From Acidimicrobiales bacterium (GTDB lineage Bacteria; Actinomycetota; Acidimicrobiia; Acidimicrobiales; JADJXE01): a stretch of 64,000 bases of DNA. The notes beneath the pieces are model-generated. The model saw only the letters and a program-made list of their open reading frames with translations. It ran no database searches and was not told the DNA's origin. Below, one piece after another: positions 26,477 through 34,637 of this stretch. Position 1 is the stretch's first letter. The number at the start of each line of letters is the position of its first letter. Where the stretch lies: assembly GCA_016716005.1 (NCBI GenBank), contig JADJXE010000001.1, positions 1,439,001 through 1,503,000 on the forward strand, written 5' to 3'. The position numbers and the translations under genes are program-made.

Positions 26477-26973
26477 GACTCGACCTCGGCGCCGGCGGCG
26501 CCGGTGTGGTCGGGCTCACCCCGGCGGGCCGCCGCCACCAGCTCGCGATCCTCGTCGGTGGCCACCCCGTCGCCCGTGGCCCGCCAGCGCCGGAAGACGA
26601 ACCCGAGCCCGACGAGCGCGCCGACCAGGCCGGCCACGGGCAGGATCCACACCAGCGAGGACAGGCCGGTCGCCTCCGGCGTGAGCAGGATCTCCTGGCC
26701 GTACCGGCTCACCAGGTAGGCGCGGATCTCGCCGTCGCCCTCGCCGGCCTCGAGCCGGCGGGCGATCTCGGCCCGCAGGGCCCTCGCCGAGGCCGCGGCC
26801 GACTCGAGCGCAGACTCGCTGCGGCAGGTCGGGCAGCGCACCTCGGCGGCGAGGGCGTCGGCCCGGTCCTGCAGGCTGCTCGGGCCGCGCTCGCCGACCA
26901 CGCCGACGCCCAGCGCGGCGGCCACCACGACGGCGACCGCGATCCAGGGGAGCCAGCGCCGCACCGGGGTCAC
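26473..26973 (-). CDS. ccmH: Cytochrome c maturation protein CcmH/CycL
   Basis: Protein of 166 aa with the CcmH thiol motif VRCPTCRSESALES near residue 50, an N-terminal signal-anchor helix and a C-terminal membrane helix (VWILPVAGLVGALVGLGFVF). CcmH reduces the CxxCH cysteines of apocytochrome c before haem attachment, working with a thioredoxin-like partner; the ordering with the TlpA-like gene immediately upstream fits. The GTG start overlaps that gene's stop, and the stop overlaps the start of the TPR gene. Confidence 0.93.
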   Translation of the reverse strand: MTPVRRWLPWIAVAVVVAAALGVGVVGERGPSSLQDRADALAAEVRCPTCRSESALESAAASARALRAEIARRLEAGEGDGEIRAYLVSRYGQEILLTPEATGLSSLVWILPVAGLVGALVGLGFVFRRWRATGDGVATDEDRELVAAARRGEPDHTGAAGAEVES

Positions 26974-27554
26974 GCGCCCCCCTGGTCGCCGGCACGGGCC
27001 CGCGCGAGGAGCTGCTCGAGGCCGTCGCTCGTGATGCCCCCCACGATCTTGCTGACGACGAACCCGTTGGGGTCGACGAGGTACGACTCGGGGATGCCGG
27101 CCACGCCGTACTCGAGGGCGATCCGCCCGTCGGGATCGGTGACGGCGGGCCAGTCGCCGCCCTCCTCGGCGAAGAAGGCGCGGACCTCGTCGGGCTGGTC
27201 GTCGAACACCACGCTGACCACCTCGGCGTCGCCGCCCTCGGCCGCCTGGCGGTTCGTGAACGCCACCAGCTCGGGGTGCTCCTGGCGACACGGCACGCAC
27301 CAGGTGGCGAAGAAGTTCACGATCACCCAGCGGCCGGTCTCGTCGGCCAGCGAGAAGGGCTGCCCGTCGACGGTCGAACCCTCGATGAGCGGGGCCGGCT
27401 CGCCGAGCAGGGGGCTGTCGGCGCTGACCCCCGAGCCGGGGTCGCGGGTGGCGAGCACCGCCACGAAGGCGAGCAGGCCGACCAGCACGGTGAGCGCCAC
27501 CCAGGGGGCGAACCGGCGCCGGCGGGGCTCGGCGCGGACCTCGGGCCGGGTCAC
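26970..27554 (-). CDS. TlpA/CcmG-type membrane thioredoxin
   Basis: Protein of 194 aa with one N-terminal membrane helix (WVALTVLVGLLAFVAVLA) and a periplasm-side thioredoxin fold. The active site is FFATWCVPCRQE, and the cis-proline region is GVAGIPESYLVD. It is the CcmG/CcsX equivalent that keeps the CcmH and apocytochrome cysteines reduced. GTG 27554 overlaps the ccmF stop (GTGA), so it is coupled to ccmF and to ccmH downstream. Confidence 0.94.
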   Translation of the reverse strand: MTRPEVRAEPRRRRFAPWVALTVLVGLLAFVAVLATRDPGSGVSADSPLLGEPAPLIEGSTVDGQPFSLADETGRWVIVNFFATWCVPCRQEHPELVAFTNRQAAEGGDAEVVSVVFDDQPDEVRAFFAEEGGDWPAVTDPDGRIALEYGVAGIPESYLVDPNGFVVSKIVGGITSDGLEQLLARARAGDQGGA

Positions 27555-29566
27555 GGCGCGGTGCCCCGCAGGGCGTGGACCGGCTCGGGTGACGGCTCGT
27601 CGGCCGGCACACGGCCGGCCGGGCGGTGCTCGGGCACCGGTGCCGACACGGGATCGGTGGGGCGGCGTCGACGTCCGGGCCAGGCCGCGAGCAGCGTGCC
27701 CAGCGCCATCAGCCCGCCGCCGACCCACAGCCACACCGTGAGCGGCATGACCAGCACGCCGATCACGGCCTCGCCCGCCGGGTCGTCGGGGGCCGCGACC
27801 AGGGTGAGGTAGATGTCCTCGGTGAGCCCGGTCCGCACCGACGGCACGCCGATCGACTGCGTCGCGAACGGGAACTGCTGCAGCGCCGGTGCGAAGATCC
27901 GCCCGTCGTCGAGCTGCACCCGGGCCTTCAGGGCGGTCTTCTCCGGGTACTCGATGGTCTCCACGCCCAGGTACGTGACGCGGTGGCCGGCCAGCTCGGC
28001 CGACTCGCCGGGGCTCAGGCGGAACTCGGCCTCGTGGGCGAACGAGCTGCTGGCCGCGAAGGCCACGGCGATCACGACCACACCGAGGTGCACGACCATG
28101 CCACCGTTGGCCCGCCCGAGGAACCCCTGCAGCCCCTGGCGGCGGGTCGCCAGCACGAGCTGGCGGACCGCGGCGCCGCCGGCCACCCCGGCCAGGAAGA
28201 AGGCGAGCAGCGGCGCGAGGCCCCTCGCCCCCAGCACCACGGCCAGCACCAGCACGCCCGCACCGCTCCACGCGGGCCAGATCAGGCGGTGGCGGAGCAG
28301 CTCGCCCGACGCCTTGCGCCACGGCAGCACCGGGGCGACGGCCATCAGGGTGAGGATCGCCAGGCCGAGCGGCATGGTCATGCGGTCGAAGTAGGGCCGG
28401 CCCACCGAGATCCGGTCGCCGTTGAAGGCCTCGATCAGCAGGGGGAACACCGTCCCCAGGAGGATCACGAACGCGAACGCGGCGAACAGGATGTTGTTGG
28501 CGAGGAAGGCGCCCTCGCGAGACAGCGGGGAGTCGATGGTGCCGGGCGAGCGGAGCCGGTCGCCCCGCCAGCCGATCAGCCCGACGCTCACCACCACGAT
28601 CAGGGTGAAGAAGGCCAGCAGCGACGGGCCGATGTCGCTCTCGCTGAAGGCGTGGACCGAGTCGATGACCCCGGAGCGGGTGAGGAACGTGCCCAGGATC
28701 GTGAGCGCGAAGGTGGCGCACAGGAGCGAGAGGTTCCACACGCGGAGCATCCCCCGGCGCTCCTGCACCAGCACCGAGTGCAGGTACGCCGTGCCGGTGA
28801 GCCAGGGGAGGAACGAGGCGTTCTCGACGGGATCCCAACCCCAGTAGCCGCCCCAGCCGAGCACCTCGTAGCTCCACCACGCCCCGAGGACGATGCCGAC
28901 GGTGAGGAAGCCCCAGGCCACGAGGGTCCACCGGCGGGTCTCCAGCAGCCAGCCCTCGCCCAGCCGCCCGGTGACCAGCGCGGCGATGGCGAAGGCGAAC
29001 GGCACGCTGAACCCGACGTAGCCGAGGTAGAGCATCGGCGGGTGGAAGGCCATCAGCACGTGGTTCTGCAGGAGCGGGTTGGGGCCGGGCCCGTCGGCGG
29101 GGACGGCGCCGGCCACCTCGGTGAACGGGTTCGCGGGGCCGCTCATCAGCCAGAAGAAGAAGGCGGCGATCACGAACAGGGTGAGCAGCGCCCACCCCAC
29201 CATGGGGTCGGTGAGCCGGGTCCGGAACCGGCGCACGACCAGGCCGAGATAGCCCGCCAGCACGACCGCCCACAGGATGATCGAGCCCTCGAGGGCGGCC
29301 CACAGGGTCGCGACCTTGAACAGGAGGGGCGTGCGGGTGCTCGAGTGCTCGGCCACGTACGTGAGCGAGAAGTCGTCGGTGAGGAGCGCCCGCTCCATGG
29401 CGAACACGGCGAGCAGCGCGCCCAGGCCGATCAGCAGCGCGTACACGCCGGCCATGCCGACGAGGCGGGGGCGGTGGCGCACCAGGCCGTAGGCCAGGGT
29501 CACCGCACCCACGAGGGACCCGGCCAGCCCGAGCGTGATCCCGGCGGTGCCGAGCGCAGCGTTCAC
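27551..29566 (-). CDS. ccmF: Cytochrome c haem lyase CcmF
   Basis: Integral membrane protein of 671 aa with at least twelve hydrophobic segments. The WWD-type haem-handling motif is clear: GGYWGWDPVENASFLPWL at about residue 235. Other family features are LAGYLGLVVRRF, FHPPMLYLGYVGF and the periplasm-side domain before the last helices. CcmF attaches haem from holo-CcmE to apocytochrome c. The gene is 10 bases after ccmE and overlaps the thioredoxin gene by four. Length is usual for CcmF. Confidence 0.96.
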   Translation of the reverse strand: MNAALGTAGITLGLAGSLVGAVTLAYGLVRHRPRLVGMAGVYALLIGLGALLAVFAMERALLTDDFSLTYVAEHSSTRTPLLFKVATLWAALEGSIILWAVVLAGYLGLVVRRFRTRLTDPMVGWALLTLFVIAAFFFWLMSGPANPFTEVAGAVPADGPGPNPLLQNHVLMAFHPPMLYLGYVGFSVPFAFAIAALVTGRLGEGWLLETRRWTLVAWGFLTVGIVLGAWWSYEVLGWGGYWGWDPVENASFLPWLTGTAYLHSVLVQERRGMLRVWNLSLLCATFALTILGTFLTRSGVIDSVHAFSESDIGPSLLAFFTLIVVVSVGLIGWRGDRLRSPGTIDSPLSREGAFLANNILFAAFAFVILLGTVFPLLIEAFNGDRISVGRPYFDRMTMPLGLAILTLMAVAPVLPWRKASGELLRHRLIWPAWSGAGVLVLAVVLGARGLAPLLAFFLAGVAGGAAVRQLVLATRRQGLQGFLGRANGGMVVHLGVVVIAVAFAASSSFAHEAEFRLSPGESAELAGHRVTYLGVETIEYPEKTALKARVQLDDGRIFAPALQQFPFATQSIGVPSVRTGLTEDIYLTLVAAPDDPAGEAVIGVLVMPLTVWLWVGGGLMALGTLLAAWPGRRRRPTDPVSAPVPEHRPAGRVPADEPSPEPVHALRGTAP

Positions 29567-29576
29567 GGGGCGGCGC

Positions 29577-30047
29577 TCAGGGCGCGCCGGTGGGCACGCG
29601 GTCGGGGTTCTCGGCCTTGTACTGCTCGGAGTGGCGGACCATCATCCGGTCGCTGGCGAACACGTCGCCGTCCCAGCGACCCTCGAGCACCACGGGGATC
29701 CCCGGCTCGAACAGCTCGGGTGGGTCGCCGCGGTGGACGACGCGTGCGGTGACGCCGTTCCACTCGAGGTCGAAGGCCACGCCGTCGGCGGCCTGGTCCT
29801 CCTCGACGTCCGAGACGATGCCCTGCAGGCGGAAGCGCCGGTCGCCGAGGTCGTCGCGCTGGGCGACCGCCTCGTCGACGTTGCGGAAGTAGAGGGTGGC
29901 GTTCCCCAGGCCCTGGAAGAGCACGAGCCCGAGCGCGCCGAGCACCACCGCCAGGGCGATGCCGACCTGGACCTGGCGACGCCGGCTCCGGGGCCGCCCC
30001 GGCCCGCGAGGGGACCCATCGCCGAGGGTGCGGGGGGTCAGGTCCAC
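29577..30047 (-). CDS. ccmE: Haem chaperone CcmE
   Basis: Protein of 156 aa with an N-terminal anchor helix (VGIALAVVLGALGLVLF) and an OB-fold domain. The covalent haem site is MVRHSEQYKAENPD, in which H139 and Y143 form the HxxxY motif of classical CcmE, not the CxxxY variant seen in some archaea and other bacteria. The GTG start at 30047 lies inside the 3' end of ccmD (10-base overlap) and is preceded by GAGGAG at good spacing. Confidence 0.94.
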   Translation of the reverse strand: MDLTPRTLGDGSPRGPGRPRSRRRQVQVGIALAVVLGALGLVLFQGLGNATLYFRNVDEAVAQRDDLGDRRFRLQGIVSDVEEDQAADGVAFDLEWNGVTARVVHRGDPPELFEPGIPVVLEGRWDGDVFASDRMMVRHSEQYKAENPDRVPTGAP

Positions 30048-30172
30048 GGCAGCTCCTCGGCCGGGACGCGGCGAGCCAGCGCCCGGCCCCGGGCGAGCAA
30101 CCAGATGGTGTAGACGGCCAGGACGCCGAACACCGTGGCGTAGCCGGCGACGACGTAGCCGACGAAGCTCAC
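30038..30172 (-). CDS. ccmD: Small haem-exporter subunit CcmD
   Basis: A 44-aa protein with one membrane helix (VGYVVAGYATVFGVLAVYTIWLL) followed by basic residues (ARGRALARR), as in CcmD, which helps release holo-CcmE from CcmABC. The GTG start overlaps the ccmC stop (GTGA) and its end overlaps ccmE. It is too short for many gene finders but the position between ccmC and ccmE is diagnostic. Confidence 0.88.
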   Translation of the reverse strand: MSFVGYVVAGYATVFGVLAVYTIWLLARGRALARRVPAEELPWT

Positions 30173-30927
30173 GGCGCGCTCCCCGCCGGCCCGACCAGGG
30201 CCCCGTCGGCGGCGGCCTCGGCCCGACGCTCGGCGATGGCCCGCTCGAGACCCTCGTCGTCGACTCGGTCCTCGAGCCAGGCGAGCCGGTAGCGGTGCAC
30301 CATCAGCCACACGTACAGGAGCGTGAACACCACGAGCCCGAGGAAGAGGGTGAACAGCATGAGGTCGTCGATCGTCGGATCGAGGTCGAGCCGGGCGAGG
30401 GTGGGCTCCTGGTGCAGGGTGCGCCACCACAGCACCGACATGTGCACGATCGGCACGTTCACGAAGGCCACCAGCCCGACCACGGCGGCCCGCTTGGCCC
30501 GCACGTCGGGATCGCCCGGCAGGCGCCGCAGGGCCAGGTACCCGAGGTACATGATGAACAGGACCGACGTGCTGGTGAGGCGGGCGTCCCAGGTCCAGTA
30601 CACGCCCCACGTCGGCCGGCCCCAGATCATCCCGGTGAGGATGGCGAGCCCGGTGAAGACCACACCCACCTCGGCCGACGAGGCGGCCAGGCGATCCCAC
30701 ACCCGCGAACGCGTCCTGCGGATCAGGTAGAGCAGCCCCGAGGTGGCGGTGACGAGGAAGGCGGCGTAGGCCAGCCAGGCCGAGGGCACGTGCACGTACA
30801 TGAGCCGGACCGAGTCGCCCTGCACCTCGTCGGCCGGGCTGAGCACCAGCCCGAACAGCAACAGCGCGGCGATGCCGGCCAGCACGAGCACCCCGAGGGT
30901 GCGGGTGGCCTTGCTCGAGGTGGTCAC
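30169..30927 (-). CDS. ccmC: Haem exporter/handling protein CcmC
   Basis: Membrane protein of 252 aa with six helices. The WWD domain reads WGVYWTWDARLTS, flanked by the haem-ligand histidines in MYVHVPSAW and VNVPIVHMSV. CcmC loads haem onto CcmE. GTG 30927 is preceded by a full GGAGG and overlaps the ccmB stop (GTGA), so it is both coupled and has its own ribosome site. The hydrophilic C-terminal 30 residues are longer than usual. Confidence 0.96.
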   Translation of the reverse strand: MTTSSKATRTLGVLVLAGIAALLLFGLVLSPADEVQGDSVRLMYVHVPSAWLAYAAFLVTATSGLLYLIRRTRSRVWDRLAASSAEVGVVFTGLAILTGMIWGRPTWGVYWTWDARLTSTSVLFIMYLGYLALRRLPGDPDVRAKRAAVVGLVAFVNVPIVHMSVLWWRTLHQEPTLARLDLDPTIDDLMLFTLFLGLVVFTLLYVWLMVHRYRLAWLEDRVDDEGLERAIAERRAEAAADGALVGPAGSAP

Positions 30928-31592
30928 GTTTCCTCCAGGAGGGGGCCGAAGGTGACGACCCCGAGCGCGACGGCGACGACGGCGAACACGGTGAGCAGGG
31001 CGACCCAGGGCCACCCCTCCGACGGCGTGCCGGCCAGCGCCGCCTCGTACGCCCGGGTGGCGCCGATCAGCACCGGCGCCAGCACGGGCAGCACGAGCAG
31101 GGGCAGAAGCGTGTCGCGGGCACGCAGACCGGCGGCGAGCACGCCGTACAGCGTGCCCGTCGCGGCCAGCCCCACGGTGGCGGCCAGCGAGGTGAGCAGC
31201 AGCAGGCCGGCCGAGCGGGGCGACGCCCCGTAGAGCACCACGACCCCCACCCCGAGCAGCACCTGCAGCGCCAGCAGCTCGGAGGCCACCGCGGCCGCCT
31301 TGCCGACGAAGACCCCGGCGGGGTCGAGGCCCGACAGGCGCAGCCCGTCGCGGACCCCGTCGGCCGACTCGACCGCGAACGACCGCTGCACCGCCAGCAG
31401 GGCCGAGAAGAGCACGGCCAGCCAGAACAGGCCGGGCGTCGCCTGCTCGAGCACCCCCCGGTCGGGGTCGAGGGCGAACGCGAAGAGCAGGAGGACCAGC
31501 AGGGCGAAGGGCGCGACCTGCCCGGTGGCGACCCGGGACCGGGCCTCGAGGCGGAGGTCCTTGCCGGCCACCAGCGCGGCGTCACGCCACAT
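30924..31592 (-). CDS. ccmB: Haem exporter permease CcmB
   Basis: ABC-type permease of 222 aa with six hydrophobic segments and the CcmB N-terminus (ALVAGKDLRLEARSR) and loop (SFAVESADGVRDGLRL). With CcmA it powers release of holo-CcmE. The start lies 11 bases inside the end of ccmA, and its stop overlaps ccmC. Confidence 0.95.
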   Translation of the reverse strand: MWRDAALVAGKDLRLEARSRVATGQVAPFALLVLLLFAFALDPDRGVLEQATPGLFWLAVLFSALLAVQRSFAVESADGVRDGLRLSGLDPAGVFVGKAAAVASELLALQVLLGVGVVVLYGASPRSAGLLLLTSLAATVGLAATGTLYGVLAAGLRARDTLLPLLVLPVLAPVLIGATRAYEAALAGTPSEGWPWVALLTVFAVVAVALGVVTFGPLLEET

Positions 31593-32262
31593 GGGCGGGC
31601 TCCGTCGGGACGACCGGGGCGGTGTCGGCCACGACCCGTCCCCCGGCGATGGTCACGTGCCGCCCGGCCAGCGCGGTGGCCCGGTCGAGCTCGTGGGACG
31701 CCACCAGGACGGTGGCGCCGGCCGCGGCGGCCCCACGAACCAGGTCGTCGAGCTGGTCGCGGCCGGCGGCGTCCAGACCGGCGTGCGGCTCGTCGAGCAG
31801 CCAGAGCTCCGGCCGCCTCGCCAGGAAGGCCGCCAGCGCCGTTCGGCGCCGCTGACCGGCGGACAGGCGGGCGACGGGCACCGTGGCCAGGCGCCCGGCC
31901 AGCCCGAGCTGCTCCATGGCCTCGTCGGCCGACTCGGCCGGCGCTCTGGCGGCCCGGGTCCAGAAGTGCACGTTGTCGGCCACGGTGAGCTCGTCGTAGA
32001 GGGCCGGCGCGTGCCCGAGGAGCCCCACCCGGGTGCGGACGGCCCGGCGATCGCTGCGCAGGTCGTACCCGAGCACGGTGGCGACGCCCGAGGTCACGGC
32101 CAGCAGGCCGGCACACACGCGGAGCAGGGTGGTCTTGCCAGCGCCGTTGGGACCCTGGAGCAGCACCACCTCACCCCGGGTGACCTCGAGGTCGACCCCA
32201 GCGAGGGCGGGGAACCGCCCGAGCAGGGACACCGCGGCGCGGAGGTGGACGGCAGGCTCCAT
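31582..32262 (-). CDS. ccmA: Haem exporter ATPase CcmA
   Basis: ABC ATPase of 226 aa. Walker A is GPNGAGKTTLL, the signature motif is LSAGQRRRTALA, Walker B is LWLLDEPHAGLD, and the switch histidine is in VASHELD. First gene of the nine-gene operon for System I cytochrome c maturation. The start is ATG 32262; the same reading frame stays open far upstream, but that part is antisense to the sortase gene and is not coding. The promoter must lie in 32263-32382, shared with the divergent gene. Confidence 0.95.
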   Translation of the reverse strand: MEPAVHLRAAVSLLGRFPALAGVDLEVTRGEVVLLQGPNGAGKTTLLRVCAGLLAVTSGVATVLGYDLRSDRRAVRTRVGLLGHAPALYDELTVADNVHFWTRAARAPAESADEAMEQLGLAGRLATVPVARLSAGQRRRTALAAFLARRPELWLLDEPHAGLDAAGRDQLDDLVRGAAAAGATVLVASHELDRATALAGRHVTIAGGRVVADTAPVVPTEPAHVA

Positions 32263-32382
32263 GGGACCGCTCCACGGTACCGGTGGGCCCTCCCGACGGA
32301 CAACGCGGGCGCGACGGGCCCAGCCGACTGAAGCCCGCCGACGCCGTGCCGATGGTTCACTATCCGTGACGGAGGAGCACTC

Positions 32383-33957
32383 GTGACCGCCAGCGCCGGC
32401 TCGCCCGTGGCGCCGACGGCCCTCGTGGTCGACGGCGCCAGCGTGGCGGCCCAGACCCCTGACGCGCCCCGCCTGGCCCCGCTCGGGGCCCTGGTGATGT
32501 CGCTGCGCGCCCGGTACCCGGCGGTACCGCTCGACGTGGTGGTCACCGCCGGCCTGCGCGACGAGCTGGCGCCCTCGGACCGGGCCCGCCTCGACCAGCT
32601 GGTCGACGCCGGGGCGGTGGAGGTGATCCCGGCTCACCCGCTGGGCGGCGAGGACGCGATCCTGCTCGCCCGCGCCCGGGACCGCGACGCCAGCCTCGTG
32701 AGCACGCACCCCTTCGCGTCGTACCGGGAAGCCCACCCCTGGCTCGACGACCCCGGCCGCCTCCTGGTGGTGGACGGCGACACCCCGGGTCCCGCCCCGG
32801 CTCCCCCGGCTCCCCCGGCTCCCCCAGCTCCCCCGGGGCCGCCGCCCCGGGCCCCGGGCACCCTGGCCGCCCGCTTCGCCCCGGCCGGCGCGCGTGCGAC
32901 CACCGCTGCCGTCGCCACCCCCGCCCTCGCCGAAGCCGCGCCCGCCGCCGCGCCCACCCCGGCCGCGCTCACCGAAACCGCCCCCACCGAGGACGTGCCC
33001 ACCGCGGCCGAGCGGGACGAGGGGGCGCACCCGCCCGCTCCCCGCCACGTGCGGATCATGGCCGGGGTCGGCAGGGGCCTGATCCTCGCTGGCGTGCTCG
33101 TGGTGCTGTTCGTCGTCTACCAGCTGTGGGGCACCAGCCTCCAGACCGCCCGGGCCCAGGACCGCCTGGGGCGCCAGCTCGACGAGCAGCTCGCCGACCG
33201 TGCGACGCCGCCGCCGGTGGGGACCGGGTCGACCACCACCACCGCGCCCGTCGCCCCACCCGTGCCCGAAGCCGGCGAGGCCCTCGCCCGCGTCGAGATC
33301 CCGAGGATCGGCGTGGACTGGGTGGTCGTCGAGGGGGTGTCGGTCGAGGACCTGAAGAAGGGCCCCGGCCACTATCCCGGCACCCCCCTGCCGGGCCAGG
33401 TGGGAAACGCTGCCATCGCCGGCCACCGGACCACCTACGGTGCCCCGTTCTTCCGGGTCGACGAGCTGGCCGCCGGCGACGAGATCCTGCTGACGACCGT
33501 CCAGGGCACGTTCCGCTACCTCGTCACCGAGAACTTCATCGTCGCCCCGGACCAGATCGAGGTGCTCGACCCGACGCCGACGGCCACACTCACCCTGACG
33601 TCGTGCGACCCCCGCTACAGCGCCCGGCAGCGGATCATCGTGAAGGCCGCCCTCGCACCCGAGGCGGAGCCGGCCCCCTCGCCCGCCACCACCGCCCCGC
33701 CCGCCGCCGACGGCGGTCCCACCTCCAACCAGGCCGTGGGCGCCCAGGGCTTCGGCGGCGGGCTGGGCGGCGACAGCTCCGCGACCCTGCCCGCGATCCT
33801 GTGGGGCCTGCTCACGGCCGGTGTCGGCGTGGGCATCTGGTACGCCGCCCGGCGGTGGCGGCGCTGGCCCGCCTACCTGCTCGGCGCGCCGGTGTTCCTG
33901 GTCGTGCTCTACTTCTTCTTCGAGAACGTCGCCCGGCTCCTCCCGGCGAACGTCTGA
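32383..33957 (+). CDS. PIN/NYN-like domain fused to a class E sortase
   Basis: Protein of 524 aa with an unusual order. Residues about 8-130 resemble a Zc3h12a/NYN-type PIN ribonuclease: VVDGASVA, GGEDAILLARARD and VSTHPFASYREAHPW. The usual VSND motif is VSTH here, so a catalytic aspartate is missing. Residues 130-225 are a Pro/Ala-rich linker, then a membrane helix (LILAGVLVVLFVVYQLW) and a sortase domain with H348 (AGHRTTYG), C408 (LTSCDPRYS) and arginines 415/417. Two C-terminal membrane helices follow. The N-terminal domain should be cytosolic and the sortase outside. GTG start at 32383 after GGAGG. Sortase identity is sure; the PIN assignment is by pattern. No LPxTG-type substrate is in the window. 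Confidence 0.85.
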   Translation: MTASAGSPVAPTALVVDGASVAAQTPDAPRLAPLGALVMSLRARYPAVPLDVVVTAGLRDELAPSDRARLDQLVDAGAVEVIPAHPLGGEDAILLARARDRDASLVSTHPFASYREAHPWLDDPGRLLVVDGDTPGPAPAPPAPPAPPAPPGPPPRAPGTLAARFAPAGARATTAAVATPALAEAAPAAAPTPAALTETAPTEDVPTAAERDEGAHPPAPRHVRIMAGVGRGLILAGVLVVLFVVYQLWGTSLQTARAQDRLGRQLDEQLADRATPPPVGTGSTTTTAPVAPPVPEAGEALARVEIPRIGVDWVVVEGVSVEDLKKGPGHYPGTPLPGQVGNAAIAGHRTTYGAPFFRVDELAAGDEILLTTVQGTFRYLVTENFIVAPDQIEVLDPTPTATLTLTSCDPRYSARQRIIVKAALAPEAEPAPSPATTAPPAADGGPTSNQAVGAQGFGGGLGGDSSATLPAILWGLLTAGVGVGIWYAARRWRRWPAYLLGAPVFLVVLYFFFENVARLLPANV

Positions 33958-33991
33958 CGGCCGACCAGCGGGAGACCCGTTGCCAGAGTCC

Positions 33992-34564
33992 ATGGGCGAG
34001 ACGATCGTCCGGAACCTCCCCAAGAAGACGGGCCACACCCTCGACGAGTGGATCGAGCTGCTCGACATGGAGGCGCCCGCCGGCCGCCACCAGCGGATCG
34101 AGTGGCTGTCGACCGAGCACGGGCTGGGGCCCTTCACCGCGGCGGTGATCGTCGAGCGAGCCGAGCGCGTCACGAACGGCGACGGTGTCGCGGCAGAGGC
34201 GCCCACCGTGGAGGCGGTGATCGCAGCCCAGTACGCCGGGCTCCGGGAGAAGCTCCGGCCCATCCTCGACCGGCTCGTCGCCGCGGCCGAGGACCTCGGT
34301 GACGACGTGGCCGTGAGCCCACGCCAGACCTACGTCACGCTGAGCCGCACCCGCGTCTTCGCCATCGTCCAGCCCTCGACGCGCCACCGGGTCGACCTGG
34401 GCCTGGCCCTCGCCGGGCACCCGTACACCGACCGGCTGCGCCCGGCCGGCAGCCTCGGCAGCGAGCGGATCACCCACAAGGTGGGCCTCACCTCGGCCGC
34501 CGGCGTCGACGAGGACGTGCTGGCCTGGCTCGCCGAGGCCTACAAGACCAGCGACGCCGACTGA
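33992..34564 (+). CDS. DUF4287 / DUF5655 domain protein
   Basis: Protein of 190 aa. The N-terminal 60 residues match DUF4287 (NLPKKTGHTLDEWIELL; HGLGPFTAAVIV). The C-terminal 110 residues match the DUF5655 transport-associated type (YVTLSRTRVFAIVQPSTRHRVDLGLAL). Functions are unknown; such two-domain proteins are common in actinobacteria. A TTG at 33980 (LPESMGE) is an alternative start. It follows the sortase gene by 34 bases. Confidence 0.85.
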   Translation: MGETIVRNLPKKTGHTLDEWIELLDMEAPAGRHQRIEWLSTEHGLGPFTAAVIVERAERVTNGDGVAAEAPTVEAVIAAQYAGLREKLRPILDRLVAAAEDLGDDVAVSPRQTYVTLSRTRVFAIVQPSTRHRVDLGLALAGHPYTDRLRPAGSLGSERITHKVGLTSAAGVDEDVLAWLAEAYKTSDAD

Positions 34565-34586
34565 CGGCCGCCTTCGGGCGCCTGGT

Positions 34587-34617
34587 GCGTGCGTGTCCGC
34601 TGAGCGACCATGCACGC
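34587..34617. terminator. Hairpin between convergent genes
   Basis: Arms GCGTGCGTG (34587-34595) and CATGCACGC (34609-34617) pair with one G-T wobble and a 13-base loop. It sits between the DUF4287 gene and the enoyl-CoA hydratase gene, which run toward each other. No T-tract. Confidence 0.45.
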
Positions 34618-34637
34618 TCCAACCGGGCGGCTGGGTC

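Noticed and set aside
31582..34263. CcmA as the end of an 893-residue fusion protein
   Set aside because: The upstream part is antisense to the sortase gene and has no domain; ccmA starts at ATG 32262 like its family.
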